The notes: generated by a model from the sequence alone, not told the origin. Shown: positions 33,206 to 42,637, numbered from the stretch's first letter. The stretch: 64,000 nt of DNA from JAVBQG01 sp031549185 (GCA_031549185.1 JAVBQG010000015.1:41793-105792); one strand, 5' to 3'. A program made the numbers and translations.

Positions 33206-35660
33206 CGTCTTCTCCGCTCTCCTTCTTTTTCTTGCCGATCTTCGAAAGCTCGCTCTTCAACTTCGCGGACCGCTCGAGCCAGTTTTTCAGGCACCTCTTC
33301 GTTTTGCCGTGAATGCTATCCTCGGGGTAGACGGCCTCGTCGTTCGGGGTGCCCGCGGATACTCCGGTCAGGAGTTCGATTCCTTCATCGATCGTGGAGA
33401 CTGCCCAGATGGTGAAGAGGCCCTTCTCCACCGCCTCGAGGACTTCCCGGTGCAGCATCAGATGGCGTACGTTCTGTTCCGGGATCATGACGCCTTGTGT
33501 GCCCGTGAGCCCTCTCGATTTGCAGTAACTGAAGAATCCTTCGATTTTTTCGTTCACGCCGCCGATGGGCTGCACGTAGCCGAATTGATCGACGGAGCCC
33601 GTTACGGCGATGTCCTGTCGCAGCGGAGTGCCGGAGAGGGCCGAGAGAAGACAGTACAGCTCGGTGGAGGAAGCGCTGTCTCCTTCGATGCCGCCGTATG
33701 TCTGCTCGAACGCGATCTTGGCGGAAACGGCGATCGGCATGTCCTGCGCGTACTTTCTTCCGAGATAGCTGGACAGCGTGAGCAGGCCCTTGTTGTGGAT
33801 CGGGCCGGTCATCTTGACTTCGCGCTCGATGTTGACGATGCCCTCCTGTCCCATGAAGACGTTCGCGCTGATTCGCACCGGATGGCCGAACGTGTGGTCG
33901 ACGAGAGACATGACGGTGAGTCCGTTGATCTGGCCGACTTCCCTGCCCTCGGTGTCGATGCGGATGACGCCCGTCTCGAAAGCTCTGCGGTTGCGCTCTT
34001 CGAAGAGGTTGGACCGGTAGATCTTCTCGTCGATTGCCTTGGTGACGTGCTCGAACTCGACGACTTCGGCGCCTGCCATCCTGGCCCACACCGTCGCCTC
34101 TGTCAGAACCTCCGCGATTTTGTTGAACTGCGTGGACATGCGATCCTGGTCGTCTACGAGCCGCGATGCCCATTCGATGATCTCCGCAACGGCTTCGACT
34201 GTGAAAGGAATGCCGCCCTCGTTGTCTACGAAGTGTGCGATGAAACACGCCAGCTTGTTCTCCATCTCCGTCGTGCGCGGCATGTCGGACTCGAAATCCG
34301 CTTTGATTTTGAAAATCTTCTGGAATTCGGGATCGTAGAGATTCAGCAGGTAGTAGAGGTAGTACGTGCCGACGATCACCACTTTCACGTTGACCGGTAT
34401 CGCCTCGGGGCGTAGGGACGCCACCGGTATATAGCCCAGGTGTTCGCCGAGATTCTCGATCGTCAATTCCCCGGAGGAGAGAACGCGCTTCAACGCCTCC
34501 CAGGACATGAATTGCCGCAGGACGTTCTCGGCTTCGAGCAGCAGGTAGCCGCCGTTGGCCTTGTGCAGAGCGCCGGCCTTGATTCTGTGGAAATCCGTGT
34601 ATAGGTAACCCTGCCGGCTCTCGTACTCGATCTTGCCGATCAGATTGTAGTAGGTCGGGTTGGTCTCGCGAATCACCGGCGCTCCCTGCTCGGGGTCGTT
34701 CGAGACGAAGACATTGACCGTATAGCGCGTGAAGTCGACCTCTGCATTCTCGTCTCTCGTGGCCGCGACGAACATGCCGAAGTTTTCGATGATATCCTCC
34801 GTCAGTTTGTCGATCCACTCGGTGAGTTTTTCGATCTTGCAGAAGCGGTCTTTCAGCTCGGAGAGAATAGGTTGTGTCGCGTTGCGACAGATCTGCCCTT
34901 CGAGCGCCTTGATCTTGTCCTTGAGCTCCTTCTCCTTCTCGCGCATCTGGCGGAGGGTTTCGAGTGTCTTCTGCGCGATCTCCTCCGATTTTTTCTGGAT
35001 GACGCCCTGCTCTTCTTCGGAGAGTTTTTCGAATTCGTCAGGCTGCATTTCACGCGTGACGACCTTGGGTTCTTTACCCTCTTCCTCTTCCTGCGTCTCT
35101 TTCACGAGCGGAAGGTTGACGAACCCCTGGGGCGTCCTCTTGATGGAGAAATTCTGCTCGAGCGCGTAATTGCGAAGCGCTTCCATGAACTCTCCCACCT
35201 GCTCCTGAAACTCTTTTACGAGCTGGGCTTTGCTGTCCTCGTATTCGCTGTTGTCGAACGCTTTTCCCAGATTGACTTTGAGCTCCTCCACCAGATCGTC
35301 CATGGCCTTGGCGAAGTCCTTGCCGCACCCTGCCGGCAGGTTGATGGCGAGGGGCTCTCCCGCCTCGTCGAAGTTGTATACGTACACCCAGTCGTCGGGC
35401 GCCGGCATTTTGGCAGCTCTGGTCTTCATCTCTTCGAAGGTATAGGTGGTGCGACCGCTGCCTGGATCGCCTACGACAAAGAGGTTGTAGCCTTTGCTGC
35501 TCACCTCGAGCGCGAAGGAGATCGCGCCGACTGCGCGTGCCTGGCCGATCAACTGTTTCAGGCACGCCAGCTCTTTCGTCGTTTTAAAGCCGAGCGAGGC
35601 TACATTTGTCTTGCGGCGTAATTTTTCCAGAGACAACTTTTTTGATTCTATCAAGGACAT
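33150..35660 (-). CDS. Lon-family ATP-dependent protease (AAA_32 type)
   Basis: An 836-residue protease of the Lon-like family with an AAA_32 ATPase. Walker A is VVGDPGSGRTT with Arg in the place of the usual Lys, which is common in this subfamily. A long coiled coil (about residues 185-285, EEEQGVIQKKSEEIAQKT) is inserted in the ATPase. The C-terminal Lon proteolytic domain has the Ser of GDSASSTELYCLLSALSG and the Lys of GGVNEKIEGFF forming the Ser-Lys dyad. The last 60 residues are acidic and lysine-rich. ATG 35660 has a GGGGGG box. It is not the classical Lon and lacks the substrate-binding LAN domain. Confidence 0.88.
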   Translation of the reverse strand: MSLIESKKLSLEKLRRKTNVASLGFKTTKELACLKQLIGQARAVGAISFALEVSSKGYNLFVVGDPGSGRTTYTFEEMKTRAAKMPAPDDWVYVYNFDEAGEPLAINLPAGCGKDFAKAMDDLVEELKVNLGKAFDNSEYEDSKAQLVKEFQEQVGEFMEALRNYALEQNFSIKRTPQGFVNLPLVKETQEEEEGKEPKVVTREMQPDEFEKLSEEEQGVIQKKSEEIAQKTLETLRQMREKEKELKDKIKALEGQICRNATQPILSELKDRFCKIEKLTEWIDKLTEDIIENFGMFVAATRDENAEVDFTRYTVNVFVSNDPEQGAPVIRETNPTYYNLIGKIEYESRQGYLYTDFHRIKAGALHKANGGYLLLEAENVLRQFMSWEALKRVLSSGELTIENLGEHLGYIPVASLRPEAIPVNVKVVIVGTYYLYYLLNLYDPEFQKIFKIKADFESDMPRTTEMENKLACFIAHFVDNEGGIPFTVEAVAEIIEWASRLVDDQDRMSTQFNKIAEVLTEATVWARMAGAEVVEFEHVTKAIDEKIYRSNLFEERNRRAFETGVIRIDTEGREVGQINGLTVMSLVDHTFGHPVRISANVFMGQEGIVNIEREVKMTGPIHNKGLLTLSSYLGRKYAQDMPIAVSAKIAFEQTYGGIEGDSASSTELYCLLSALSGTPLRQDIAVTGSVDQFGYVQPIGGVNEKIEGFFSYCKSRGLTGTQGVMIPEQNVRHLMLHREVLEAVEKGLFTIWAVSTIDEGIELLTGVSAGTPNDEAVYPEDSIHGKTKRCLKNWLERSAKLKSELSKIGKKKKESGEDDESDDDEGGSKDSDDNDE

Positions 35661-35752
35661 TACAATCCCCCCACTCTTAAATTCGGGCAACAAAAACATC
35701 ATACGCGAAATGCAAAAAGAGACAAGGGGTGCATGCGGACTTACCGGACAAT

Positions 35753-35790
35753 AAAAAAAGACGACCCGCAATCGGATCGTCTTTTTTAAT
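35753..35790 (-). terminator. Intrinsic terminator after the cold-shock gene
   Basis: AAAAAGACGA paired with TCGTCTTTTT (about 35755-35789), with U-runs on both strands, 90 bases after the csp stop and upstream of the Lon gene. It probably works in both directions. Confidence 0.75.
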
Positions 35791-35882
35791 GTCACCTGTT
35801 TAGGGAACTATGAAATGGCATAGAGCAGGTCACACGAACTTGACCGACAGTAAGGCTTTAAATAAAGTCGAATACTGCCCAA

Positions 35883-36086
35883 CTAGATTTTGACGACGTC
35901 GGAAGCCTGAGGTCCTTTTGTACCCTGTGTGATCTCGAAAGAAACTTTCTGACCTTCATCAAGCGTCTTGAAACCCTCGCCCTGAATGGCGCTGAAGTGG
36001 ACGAAAACATCACTGCCCTCGTCGGTCGTGATGAAACCATAGCCCTTGGTTGCGTTGAACCATTTTACCGTTCCGTTGCTTTTCAA
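35883..36086 (-). CDS. Cold-shock protein (CspA family, TTG start)
   Basis: A 67-residue single-OB-fold RNA chaperone with RNP1-like KGYGFITTD and RNP2-like DVFVHFSAI. The start codon is TTG, placed by a GGGAGG box eight bases upstream and by the family N-terminus MKSNGTVKWFN. It is monocistronic with its own strong promoter and terminator, as expected for a highly expressed csp gene. Confidence 0.95.
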   Translation of the reverse strand: MKSNGTVKWFNATKGYGFITTDEGSDVFVHFSAIQGEGFKTLDEGQKVSFEITQGTKGPQASDVVKI

Positions 36087-36139
36087 ACGTGTTGCCTCCC
36101 AACAAGAAGTTATCGCTAGCGGCGCCTGCCAGCCAGTTC

Positions 36140-36168
36140 ACAATAGTTGAATTTTAAGTATATGTCAA
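36140..36168 (-). promoter_or_regulatory. Sigma70 promoter of the cold-shock gene
   Basis: TTGACA (36168-36163), a 17-base spacer and TATTGT (36145-36140). Predicted leader of about 45 bases. Confidence 0.8.
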
Positions 36169-36416
36169 GTAGTGATTCACATCCATACGCCTAATTTATG
36201 CAAAATTCTACCGGTTTTTTGGGACTTTTTTCATTGCGAAGAGAAAATAGGCAAATTTTCAAGAATGCGATAGATAAAGGCCCTTTCTTCAACCTATTAT
36301 CCGGTGTTATCATTTTTTAACGATCTCATCGCTGATTAATGACATTGCGTGACAAACAAGATTATATCAAAATAGTCAACATATGTTAAATATATGGATT
36401 AATGGGGGATGCACAC
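36169..36416. other. Non-coding region between csp and clpB
   Basis: An AT-rich divergent region with the csp promoter at one end and the clpB ribosome site at the other. It has a perfect palindrome AACATATGTT at about 36381-36390, just before clpB. No CIRCE (HrcA) element and no convincing sigma32 or sigma70 promoter for clpB could be found by eye. Confidence 0.5.
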
Positions 36417-39020
36417 ATGGATCTTAATAAAATGACGGAAAAATCGCAAGCAGCAATACTGGACGCGCAGAATTTGGCGATTGGCATGGGACATCAGGAG
36501 GTTGACGAGCTGCATATGCTGTTGGCCCTGCTACAGCAGGAAAATGGATTGATCCCACGCGCTGTCGAAAGTATGAGCGTCTCTCTTTCCGCATTAAAAG
36601 AAAAAGTAGAGTCCGAGCTCGAGCGACGTCCAAGGGTCTCCGGCTCGGGCTACCAGCCGGGCAAAATATTTATCTCGCAGCGACTCGCCGAATTGCTGGT
36701 AGCTGCTGAGAATGGCGCCAAACGGATGAAGGACGAGTACGTCTCGGTCGAGCATATTTTTGCGCAGCTTATCGCCCTGCCGGTCAATTCGTCGGTCGGC
36801 AAACTTCTCTCTCTCTTCGGTATTACCGAGGAGCGCTTTCTCTCCGTCCTTGCCCAGGTGCGCGGCAACCAGCGCGTCACAAGCGCGACGCCGGAGGATA
36901 CTTACGAGGTGTTGGAAAAATACGGCAGGGACCTCGTGCGCGAGGCGCGGGAGAACAAGCTCGATCCCGTCATCGGGCGAGACGAGGAGATTCGCAGAGT
37001 CGTCCGGATTCTGAGCCGTAAGACGAAAAACAACCCCGTCCTGATCGGCGAACCGGGCGTCGGCAAGACGGCGGTCGTCGAAGGTCTCGCCATGCGCATC
37101 GTACGGGGCGACGTTCCGGAAAGTTTGAAAGATCGGGCACTCTTTGCGCTCGATATGGGCTCTCTCATCGCCGGCGCGAAATACCGCGGCGAGTTCGAGG
37201 AGCGCCTCAAGGCCGTCTTGACCGAGATTCAGAAGAGCGAGGGGCGCATCATCCTCTTTATCGACGAGTTGCACACGATCGTCGGTGCCGGCAAAACGGA
37301 GGGTGCGCTCGACGCCGGCAACATGCTCAAGCCGATGTTGGCGCGCGGCGAACTGCACTGTATCGGCGCGACAACGCTTGAAGAGTATCGCCTTCATATC
37401 GAGAAAGACGCGGCGCTCGAGCGGCGCTTCCAGCCGGTCTACATCGAGCAGCCTGACGTGCAGGACACGATTTCCATTCTGCGTGGTTTGAAAGAGCGCT
37501 TTCAAGTCCATCACGGCGTAAAAATCCAGGACAATGCGCTCGTATCCGCAGCCGTACTCTCCAATCGCTATATCACGGACCGATTTTTGCCGGACAAGGC
37601 GATCGACCTCGTCGACGAGGCGTGCGCGATGATCAGGACGGATATCGATTCGATGCCGGCGGAGCTCGACTCCGTCTCCCGCAGAATCATGCAGTTGGAG
37701 ATCGAGGAGGCCGCCCTTAAAAAAGAAAAAGACAAAGCCAGTGCCGATCGTCTCGAGGTTCTCTCGAAGGAGTTGAGCGACCTGCGCGAGGAGTCCGATG
37801 GCCTCAAAGTTCGTTACGAATCCGAGAAAGCCTCGATCTCCAGGGTCCGGGAGCTGCGGCAGGAGATCGAAGCCGTCAACCGCGAGGTCGAGAAAGCCGA
37901 GCGCGAGTACGACCTCAACAAGGCGGCAGAGTTGCGGCACGGCACGCTGCCGGAGTTGACGAAAAAATTGCAGGCAGAGGAGGAGGCGCAATCCTCCCTG
38001 ACTGGGACGCGTCTGTTGCGGGAGGAGGTCACGGAGGAGGAGATCGCGCAGATCGTCGCGAACTGGACGGGCATTCCGGTGACGAAACTCGTCGAGGGCG
38101 AGCGCGAGAAACTCCTGCGCCTGGCGGACATTCTGCACCAGTGTGTCGTCGGCCAGGACGAGGCCGTGCAACTCGTCTCCAACGCGGTCCTTCGCGCCCG
38201 CTCCGGCATCAACGACCCGCGGCGCCCGATCGGCTCGTTCATCTTTCTAGGGCCAACTGGCGTGGGCAAGACTGAACTGGCCCGCACGCTCGCGGAGACG
38301 CTCTTCGACTCGGAGGAGAACATGATACGGATCGACATGTCCGAGTATATGGAGAAGCACGCGACGTCGCGCCTTATCGGAGCGCCGCCCGGTTACATCG
38401 GGTACGACGAGGGCGGGCAGTTGACGGAGGCGGTGCGCAGGCGCCCCTATTCCGTCGTCCTCTTCGACGAGATCGAAAAGGCGCACCCCGACGTCTTCAA
38501 CATCCTCCTGCAGATTCTCGACGATGGGCGTGTAACGGACAGCCACGGGCAGACCGTGAGCTTCAAGAACACGGTGATCATCATGACCAGCAACATCGGC
38601 GCCCACCTATTGGCGAGCGGCCTGGCGAGCGACGGGGAGGTCCGGGAGGAGACGCGCGACGGGGTCATGCGAGAATTGAAAGGGCACTTCCGGCCGGAGT
38701 TCCTGAACAGAGTCGACGACGTCGTCCTCTTCAAACCGCTCAAGATCGAAGAGGTCGAGAAGATCGCCGCCCTGATCATCGAGAGCGTTCAAAAGCGTCT
38801 TGTCGAGAGAAACATCACGCTCGAGGTGGCGCCGTCCGCGCTCACGCAGATCGCTCGGAACGCCTACGATCCCGCTTACGGCGCGAGGCCGCTGAAACGC
38901 TACATCCAGCGCCACCTGGAGACCGCAATTGCCAGAGACCTGATCAAAGGCGACGTCTCCGACGGCGGAAAGATCGTCGTCGAAAACCAGGGCACAGACC
39001 TGGTCATTCACGGAGAGTGA
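36417..39020 (+). CDS. clpB: ATP-dependent disaggregase ClpB
   Basis: An 867-residue Hsp100 chaperone that works with DnaK to dissolve aggregates. An N-domain (about residues 1-145) precedes AAA1 with Walker A GEPGVGKTAVVEG and Walker B IILFIDELHTIVGAG. The long middle coiled coil (about 400-525) identifies ClpB over ClpA/C. AAA2 has GPTGVGKTELA and VVLFDEIEKAHPDVFN. There is no IGF ClpP loop. ATG 36417 is preferred over 36402, since the GGGGG box is well spaced only for the former. Regulatory elements are not recognised. Confidence 0.96.
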   Translation: MDLNKMTEKSQAAILDAQNLAIGMGHQEVDELHMLLALLQQENGLIPRAVESMSVSLSALKEKVESELERRPRVSGSGYQPGKIFISQRLAELLVAAENGAKRMKDEYVSVEHIFAQLIALPVNSSVGKLLSLFGITEERFLSVLAQVRGNQRVTSATPEDTYEVLEKYGRDLVREARENKLDPVIGRDEEIRRVVRILSRKTKNNPVLIGEPGVGKTAVVEGLAMRIVRGDVPESLKDRALFALDMGSLIAGAKYRGEFEERLKAVLTEIQKSEGRIILFIDELHTIVGAGKTEGALDAGNMLKPMLARGELHCIGATTLEEYRLHIEKDAALERRFQPVYIEQPDVQDTISILRGLKERFQVHHGVKIQDNALVSAAVLSNRYITDRFLPDKAIDLVDEACAMIRTDIDSMPAELDSVSRRIMQLEIEEAALKKEKDKASADRLEVLSKELSDLREESDGLKVRYESEKASISRVRELRQEIEAVNREVEKAEREYDLNKAAELRHGTLPELTKKLQAEEEAQSSLTGTRLLREEVTEEEIAQIVANWTGIPVTKLVEGEREKLLRLADILHQCVVGQDEAVQLVSNAVLRARSGINDPRRPIGSFIFLGPTGVGKTELARTLAETLFDSEENMIRIDMSEYMEKHATSRLIGAPPGYIGYDEGGQLTEAVRRRPYSVVLFDEIEKAHPDVFNILLQILDDGRVTDSHGQTVSFKNTVIIMTSNIGAHLLASGLASDGEVREETRDGVMRELKGHFRPEFLNRVDDVVLFKPLKIEEVEKIAALIIESVQKRLVERNITLEVAPSALTQIARNAYDPAYGARPLKRYIQRHLETAIARDLIKGDVSDGGKIVVENQGTDLVIHGE

Positions 39021-39144
39021 GAGAGAACGTCGCGGGCTCTGCCCACACCCGCCAGAGGGAACAGCCCTCTGGACACCCTTAAGGGGTCAAGGGGACGGTG
39101 TCCCCTCGCGAGGTGTGTGGCAGAGCCCCACGACTCTCTCTCCT
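39021..39144. repeat. Large imperfect palindromic element (REP/MITE-like)
   Basis: Between the convergent clpB and VOC genes the outer arms GGGCTCTGCC (about 39033-39042) and GGCAGAGCCC (about 39120-39129) pair, flanked by GAGAGA/CTCTCTC. Inside are further small hairpins: CCAGAGGG/CCCTCTGG and CACCCTTAAGGGGTC / GGGGACGGTGTCCCC. This may be an interspersed palindromic repeat, or a bulky transcription barrier. Only one copy is seen in the window. Confidence 0.55.
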
Positions 39145-39510
39145 CTACCGCTTTGCGGGTAGGATTTCGAGCCAATAGCCGTCGGGGTCTTCGATGAAAT
39201 AAAGACCCATCTCATGGTTTTCAAAACAGATGCAGCCCATCTCCTCGTGCAGTTTATGGGCGGCGTCGTAGTCCTCGACCTGGAACGCGATGTGCGATTC
39301 GTTGTCTCCGAGGTCGTAGGGCTCGGTGCGGTCCTTCAGCCACGTCAGTTCGAGCAAGTAGTCGGAGACGCCGTCACCCACGTATACGAGGGTGAAGCCG
39401 GGGGCGTCCTTGCGTTTGGCCTCTTTCAGGCCCAGTGCCCTGTCGTAGAACGCGATGCTCTTCTCCAGGTTCAGGACGTTGATGTTGCTGTGCAGAAACT
39501 TGCTCTTCAT
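39145..39510 (-). CDS. VOC-family protein (glyoxalase I-like)
   Basis: A 121-residue vicinal-oxygen-chelate protein. It opens with FLHSNINVLNLEKSIAFYDRALGL, has ESHIAFQVEDYDAAH in the middle and ends YFIEDPDGYWLEILPAK, matching the lactoylglutathione lyase family. Metal ligands of the His/Glu type are in place (His7, Glu near residue 57, His74, Glu near 117). Methylglyoxal detoxification is likely, but other VOC activities cannot be excluded. ATG 39510 has a GGAGG box eight bases upstream. Confidence 0.85.
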   Translation of the reverse strand: MKSKFLHSNINVLNLEKSIAFYDRALGLKEAKRKDAPGFTLVYVGDGVSDYLLELTWLKDRTEPYDLGDNESHIAFQVEDYDAAHKLHEEMGCICFENHEMGLYFIEDPDGYWLEILPAKR

Positions 39511-39670
39511 GTCGCTCTCCTCCATCGTCTGGCGTAAACCGCCGAAGTTTGTTTACGGGGGTGATGCGGTTTGTGTTTTCCCCTTCTCAAAAGGACTGTA
39601 ATCGTATAGTATCATCTCCTGCAACATACGTCGTCGATGCATTCGTGCGATGATATGGGAGGAATTTATA

Positions 39671-40423
39671 ATGGTATCGTTTCGCACTTGTTCGATTTTG
39701 CCGGCTCTGTTGCTCGCGTTTTACGTAGTCACGGGCTTCTCGACCGGCTCGGCTGGAGAGAAAAAGCACCTCGATCGTCTGATTCTGAATGGCGGAGAAA
39801 ACCTGCACATCAAAATGGCCCGCATCTCGGACAGTGCTTTAATTATAACGCACGGGAGGGCAGAGCGGGTTCCGGATGTCATGGACGACGACGCCCCCCT
39901 GGAGTGTAGGAAAAGTACGGTGGAACTCGATATCGGCAGCAGAAGTTTTTCATTGAAGACGAGCGCGCGGCAGATTCTCATCTCCGGCGCGAAGATCGCG
40001 AACATCGCGGGAGTCGACACATCCTGCTGGGGGGATTTTGAAATCCCGGCCGTCTTTATCGACCGCGACTGCAAAGTTACATTGAAGGGCAAGGCGACGC
40101 AGCGCGCCGTTGTCGAGGTGCATCCGCTCGCGATTGCGACAGTCGACGCAAAGCATCTCGAGACGAAGGAGATCATGATCGTCGGCAACACGAGGACGAA
40201 CGTCCTGTACCGGCCGGGCACGAAGGTGTCGTTTTTCAAGCGGGAGAATATGCCTGCGACGAGGACGAGCGGCAGCGCGGAAAACTGGGGAACGGCCCCG
40301 GATGTCGCCGCTCCGGCGGTTACGCCGGCTCCTGCCGGGACGCCGTCGGCCACGCCGCCATCGGGAGCGCCCGCGCCACCCAAACCGACCTCGGAGCAGA
40401 ATGGAGCACCCAGCTCGGAGTAA
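39671..40423 (+). CDS. Exported protein with Pro/Ala-rich tail, unknown function
   Basis: A 250-residue protein with a signal peptide (about residues 1-27, CSILPALLLAFYVVTGFSTG). The middle is beta-rich and reminiscent of a head-to-tail adhesin or auto-transporter-like DUF2807 fold (LIISGAKIANI ... KVTLKGKATQRAVVEVHPLAIATVDAK), but this is only an impression. The last 45 residues are a low-complexity Pro/Ala/Thr spacer. ATG 39671 has a good GGGAGG box. A strong terminator follows, so it is monocistronic. Confidence 0.65.
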   Translation: MVSFRTCSILPALLLAFYVVTGFSTGSAGEKKHLDRLILNGGENLHIKMARISDSALIITHGRAERVPDVMDDDAPLECRKSTVELDIGSRSFSLKTSARQILISGAKIANIAGVDTSCWGDFEIPAVFIDRDCKVTLKGKATQRAVVEVHPLAIATVDAKHLETKEIMIVGNTRTNVLYRPGTKVSFFKRENMPATRTSGSAENWGTAPDVAAPAVTPAPAGTPSATPPSGAPAPPKPTSEQNGAPSSE

Positions 40424-40428
40424 AAACG

Positions 40429-40468
40429 ATGACCGTCGAGAGCTTCGCGCTTTCGACGGTCATTTTTT
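40429..40468 (+). terminator. Strong intrinsic terminator (possibly bidirectional)
   Basis: A perfect 11-bp stem ATGACCGTCGA (40429-40439) / TCGACGGTCAT (40453-40463) followed by six Ts. It serves the exported-protein gene and perhaps the convergent HAD gene. Confidence 0.9.
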
Positions 40469-40485
40469 CAGTCAGTCCCTGCCGA

Positions 40486-41337
40486 TTATTTTCTGACCTC
40501 TTTCATCTGTCTCCCGTGCAGGTCGACCAGCGCGTCGACCGCGACGATTTTGGAGGCGATGTTCTTGACGAGCGTCTCCAGCTCGCCGTTTTCGGAGTAG
40601 TCGGCGACGGCGATATAGTCCACCCGGTTGTCGCGCAGCAGCTCCAGCACTTTATTCTTTTTGCTCTTCGGGTAAACGGCGATGGACTGCCCTCCGTTTA
40701 CCTTCACGAGCTTCATGCAGGGGACATCCGTCAGGCCGTCTCCGATGTACACCATATTGCGAAATGGCACCTTGCGCTCGTCATCCTCGACGTAGCGGTT
40801 CAGCGAGTCGTCGTCGGACACGTCGAGCACGCCTTTATTGATGCGAAAGAGAAACTGCGTCTTCGTCGTGTAGTTGACGACGGACTTGGGCCAGTCGGCG
40901 ACGCCGTTCTCGTCGTAGTAGAATTCGCAGGCGTAGATCTCCTTGAATTTCTTCGCGATACTGCTCCCCTCGATGATCTCTTTCAACCCCGACGAGATGA
41001 TGTAGTGCTCGACGACGACGCCCTTTTCTCTGCCGTGGGCGGATACCCTGTCGAACCAGCTTTCGACGCCGGGATAGTATTCGATGTACTTTCCGAGGTC
41101 GACGAACGTCTCCCGTTTGATGGGGGCGTGCTTGTCCTTGGATTTCCGGATCATCAGGTACATGTAGGCCAAGATCCTGTCCATCTTCTCTTTTTCCGAG
41201 AGTTCGCTCGCCTCTGCCCAGAACGCCCGCGGCGTCATGCCCAGGTTCGGGATGAAGCTGTACTCCTGCATGTCCTTGGTGCAGAGGGTCTTATCGAAGT
41301 CGTACATGATCGCGACAACCGGTTTTGTCCTTGCCAT
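40486..41337 (-). CDS. HAD-superfamily (subclass IB-like) phosphatase
   Basis: A 283-residue cytoplasmic phosphatase with motif I IMYDFDKTLCTKD, motif II IISSGLKE, and motif IV YIGDGLTDVPCM. The long helical cap between motifs I and II and the KSKKNKVLELL C-terminus resemble phosphoserine-phosphatase-like subclass IB proteins. The substrate is unknown. ATG 41337 is chosen for its GAGGG box; the frame extends 24 codons upstream. It is divergent from the aminotransferase. Confidence 0.8.
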   Translation of the reverse strand: MARTKPVVAIMYDFDKTLCTKDMQEYSFIPNLGMTPRAFWAEASELSEKEKMDRILAYMYLMIRKSKDKHAPIKRETFVDLGKYIEYYPGVESWFDRVSAHGREKGVVVEHYIISSGLKEIIEGSSIAKKFKEIYACEFYYDENGVADWPKSVVNYTTKTQFLFRINKGVLDVSDDDSLNRYVEDDERKVPFRNMVYIGDGLTDVPCMKLVKVNGGQSIAVYPKSKKNKVLELLRDNRVDYIAVADYSENGELETLVKNIASKIVAVDALVDLHGRQMKEVRK

Positions 41338-41425
41338 GGCTGAATCCCTCGTTCGCTTTGTTTTTCGATCGACGATCGGGTGAAACCCGTGCTCTCTCAA
41401 TTGTAGCATTCAGGATCGCCTGTCG

Positions 41426-41453
41426 TTGACATTTTGTCAGCAGGTGATACCAT
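41426..41453 (+). promoter_or_regulatory. Promoter of the aminotransferase-GntR operon
   Basis: TTGACA (41426-41431), a 16-base spacer and TACCAT (41448-41453), about 55 bases before the aminotransferase start. Confidence 0.55.
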
Positions 41454-41456
41454 CTC

Positions 41457-41476
41457 ATTGAATTCATGTATTCAAT
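41457..41476. promoter_or_regulatory. Candidate GntR operator
   Basis: A perfect inverted repeat ATTGAAT - six bases - ATTCAAT lies just downstream of the -10 box and before the aminotransferase. Its position suits repression by the GntR protein encoded in the same operon. Confidence 0.55.
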
Positions 41477-41509
41477 ACTTATATCTCAACTTGAAAAGGA
41501 GAGTCCGAA

Positions 41510-42631
41510 ATGAAAATCAGGGAATTCAAGGTCGAAACATGGCTCAACCCGCGCGCGCACCTCTGCCGCTACAACTTCGGCTCGAGCTGTGTCAAGGCGT
41601 TTACGGTCGAGGAGCTCTTCGACTGCATCGGTCTCGACAGCGACGATTTCCTGGCCGAAGTTCGCGAGATGAGCCTCCACTACGGGGATTTCTTCGGGCT
41701 AGAGCGTCTACGCGTTGCTCTGAGCGGTCTGTACGAGTCGCTCCCCGCCGACCGGGTGCTGACGGTCCACGGGGGAACCGGCGCCAACAGTGCGGTGATG
41801 ATCGAACTGCTGGAGCCGGGTGACAACGTCGTCGCCTTCATCCCCAACTATCAACAACATTACTCCATCCCCGAGTCGCTCGGCATCGAGGTCCGTTATC
41901 TAGAACTGAAAGAGGAGAACGGCTACCTCCCGGATCTGGACGAGCTGGCGGGGTTGATCGACAAAAATACGAAGATGCTCACCCTCTCCAACCCCAACAA
42001 CCCGTCGGGCGCGTTCATCGACGGGGAGATGATGAAGGCGATCTGCGACATGGCGGCGAAAGTCGGCGCCTATGTCCTCAGCGACGAGATTTACCGCGGG
42101 CTGGGCGACGGACGGATGCCCTCGGTCGTTGATGTCTACGACAGGGGCATCGCCACGAGCAGCACGTCGAAGGTCTTCTCGATGGCGGGGACGCGCATCG
42201 GCTGGACGGTCACCAGGGACGAGGCGACCTACAAACGTTTGGAGAACCGCCGTTCGTACGACACGATCTGCTGTGGTGTGTTCGACGAGCTACTGGTCGC
42301 GATCGCGCTGGAGCAGAAAGAAAAAATCCTGGAGCGGAACAGAAAGATCGTGCGCGAGAACCGCGCCGTTCTGGACCGCTGGCTGGCAACACAGCCGCGC
42401 CTACGGTGCGGGAACAGGAGCTTCGGGTCCACGGCGTTCGTCAAGTACGACTTCGACCTCTCCTGCGTCGATCTCTGCACAGATCTGTTCGAGAACGAGA
42501 GCGTCCTCCTCTGTCACGGGGATTGTTTCGAGATCCCGAAATCCTTTCGTCTGGGATACGGGTATGTAGATGCTGATGTGCTTGAGGAAGGCCTCGCCGT
42601 TCTGGGGCGATATTTTCAGAAGTTCTCTTGA
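41510..42631 (+). CDS. PLP-dependent aminotransferase class I/II
   Basis: A 373-residue fold-type I PLP enzyme. It shows the Gly-rich phosphate contact HGGTGANSA, Asn/Pro in LSNPNNPSGA, the Asp-Tyr pair in LSDEIYRG, the Schiff-base Lys in STSKVFSMAGTRIGW and the substrate-carboxylate Arg in RLGYG near the C-terminus. The substrate is unknown. It is followed seven bases later by a GntR regulator and preceded by a likely operator, so it is probably induced by its amino-acid substrate or product. Confidence 0.87.
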   Translation: MKIREFKVETWLNPRAHLCRYNFGSSCVKAFTVEELFDCIGLDSDDFLAEVREMSLHYGDFFGLERLRVALSGLYESLPADRVLTVHGGTGANSAVMIELLEPGDNVVAFIPNYQQHYSIPESLGIEVRYLELKEENGYLPDLDELAGLIDKNTKMLTLSNPNNPSGAFIDGEMMKAICDMAAKVGAYVLSDEIYRGLGDGRMPSVVDVYDRGIATSSTSKVFSMAGTRIGWTVTRDEATYKRLENRRSYDTICCGVFDELLVAIALEQKEKILERNRKIVRENRAVLDRWLATQPRLRCGNRSFGSTAFVKYDFDLSCVDLCTDLFENESVLLCHGDCFEIPKSFRLGYGYVDADVLEEGLAVLGRYFQKFS

Positions 42632-42637
42632 CTGGTT

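Noticed and set aside
36169..36416. CIRCE element or sigma32 promoter for clpB
   Set aside because: No GAGTGCTAA-type repeat and no convincing heat-shock -35/-10 pair were found.
36594..38171. 525-codon minus-strand frame inside clpB
   Set aside because: High-GC antisense shadow; clpB motifs are on the plus strand.
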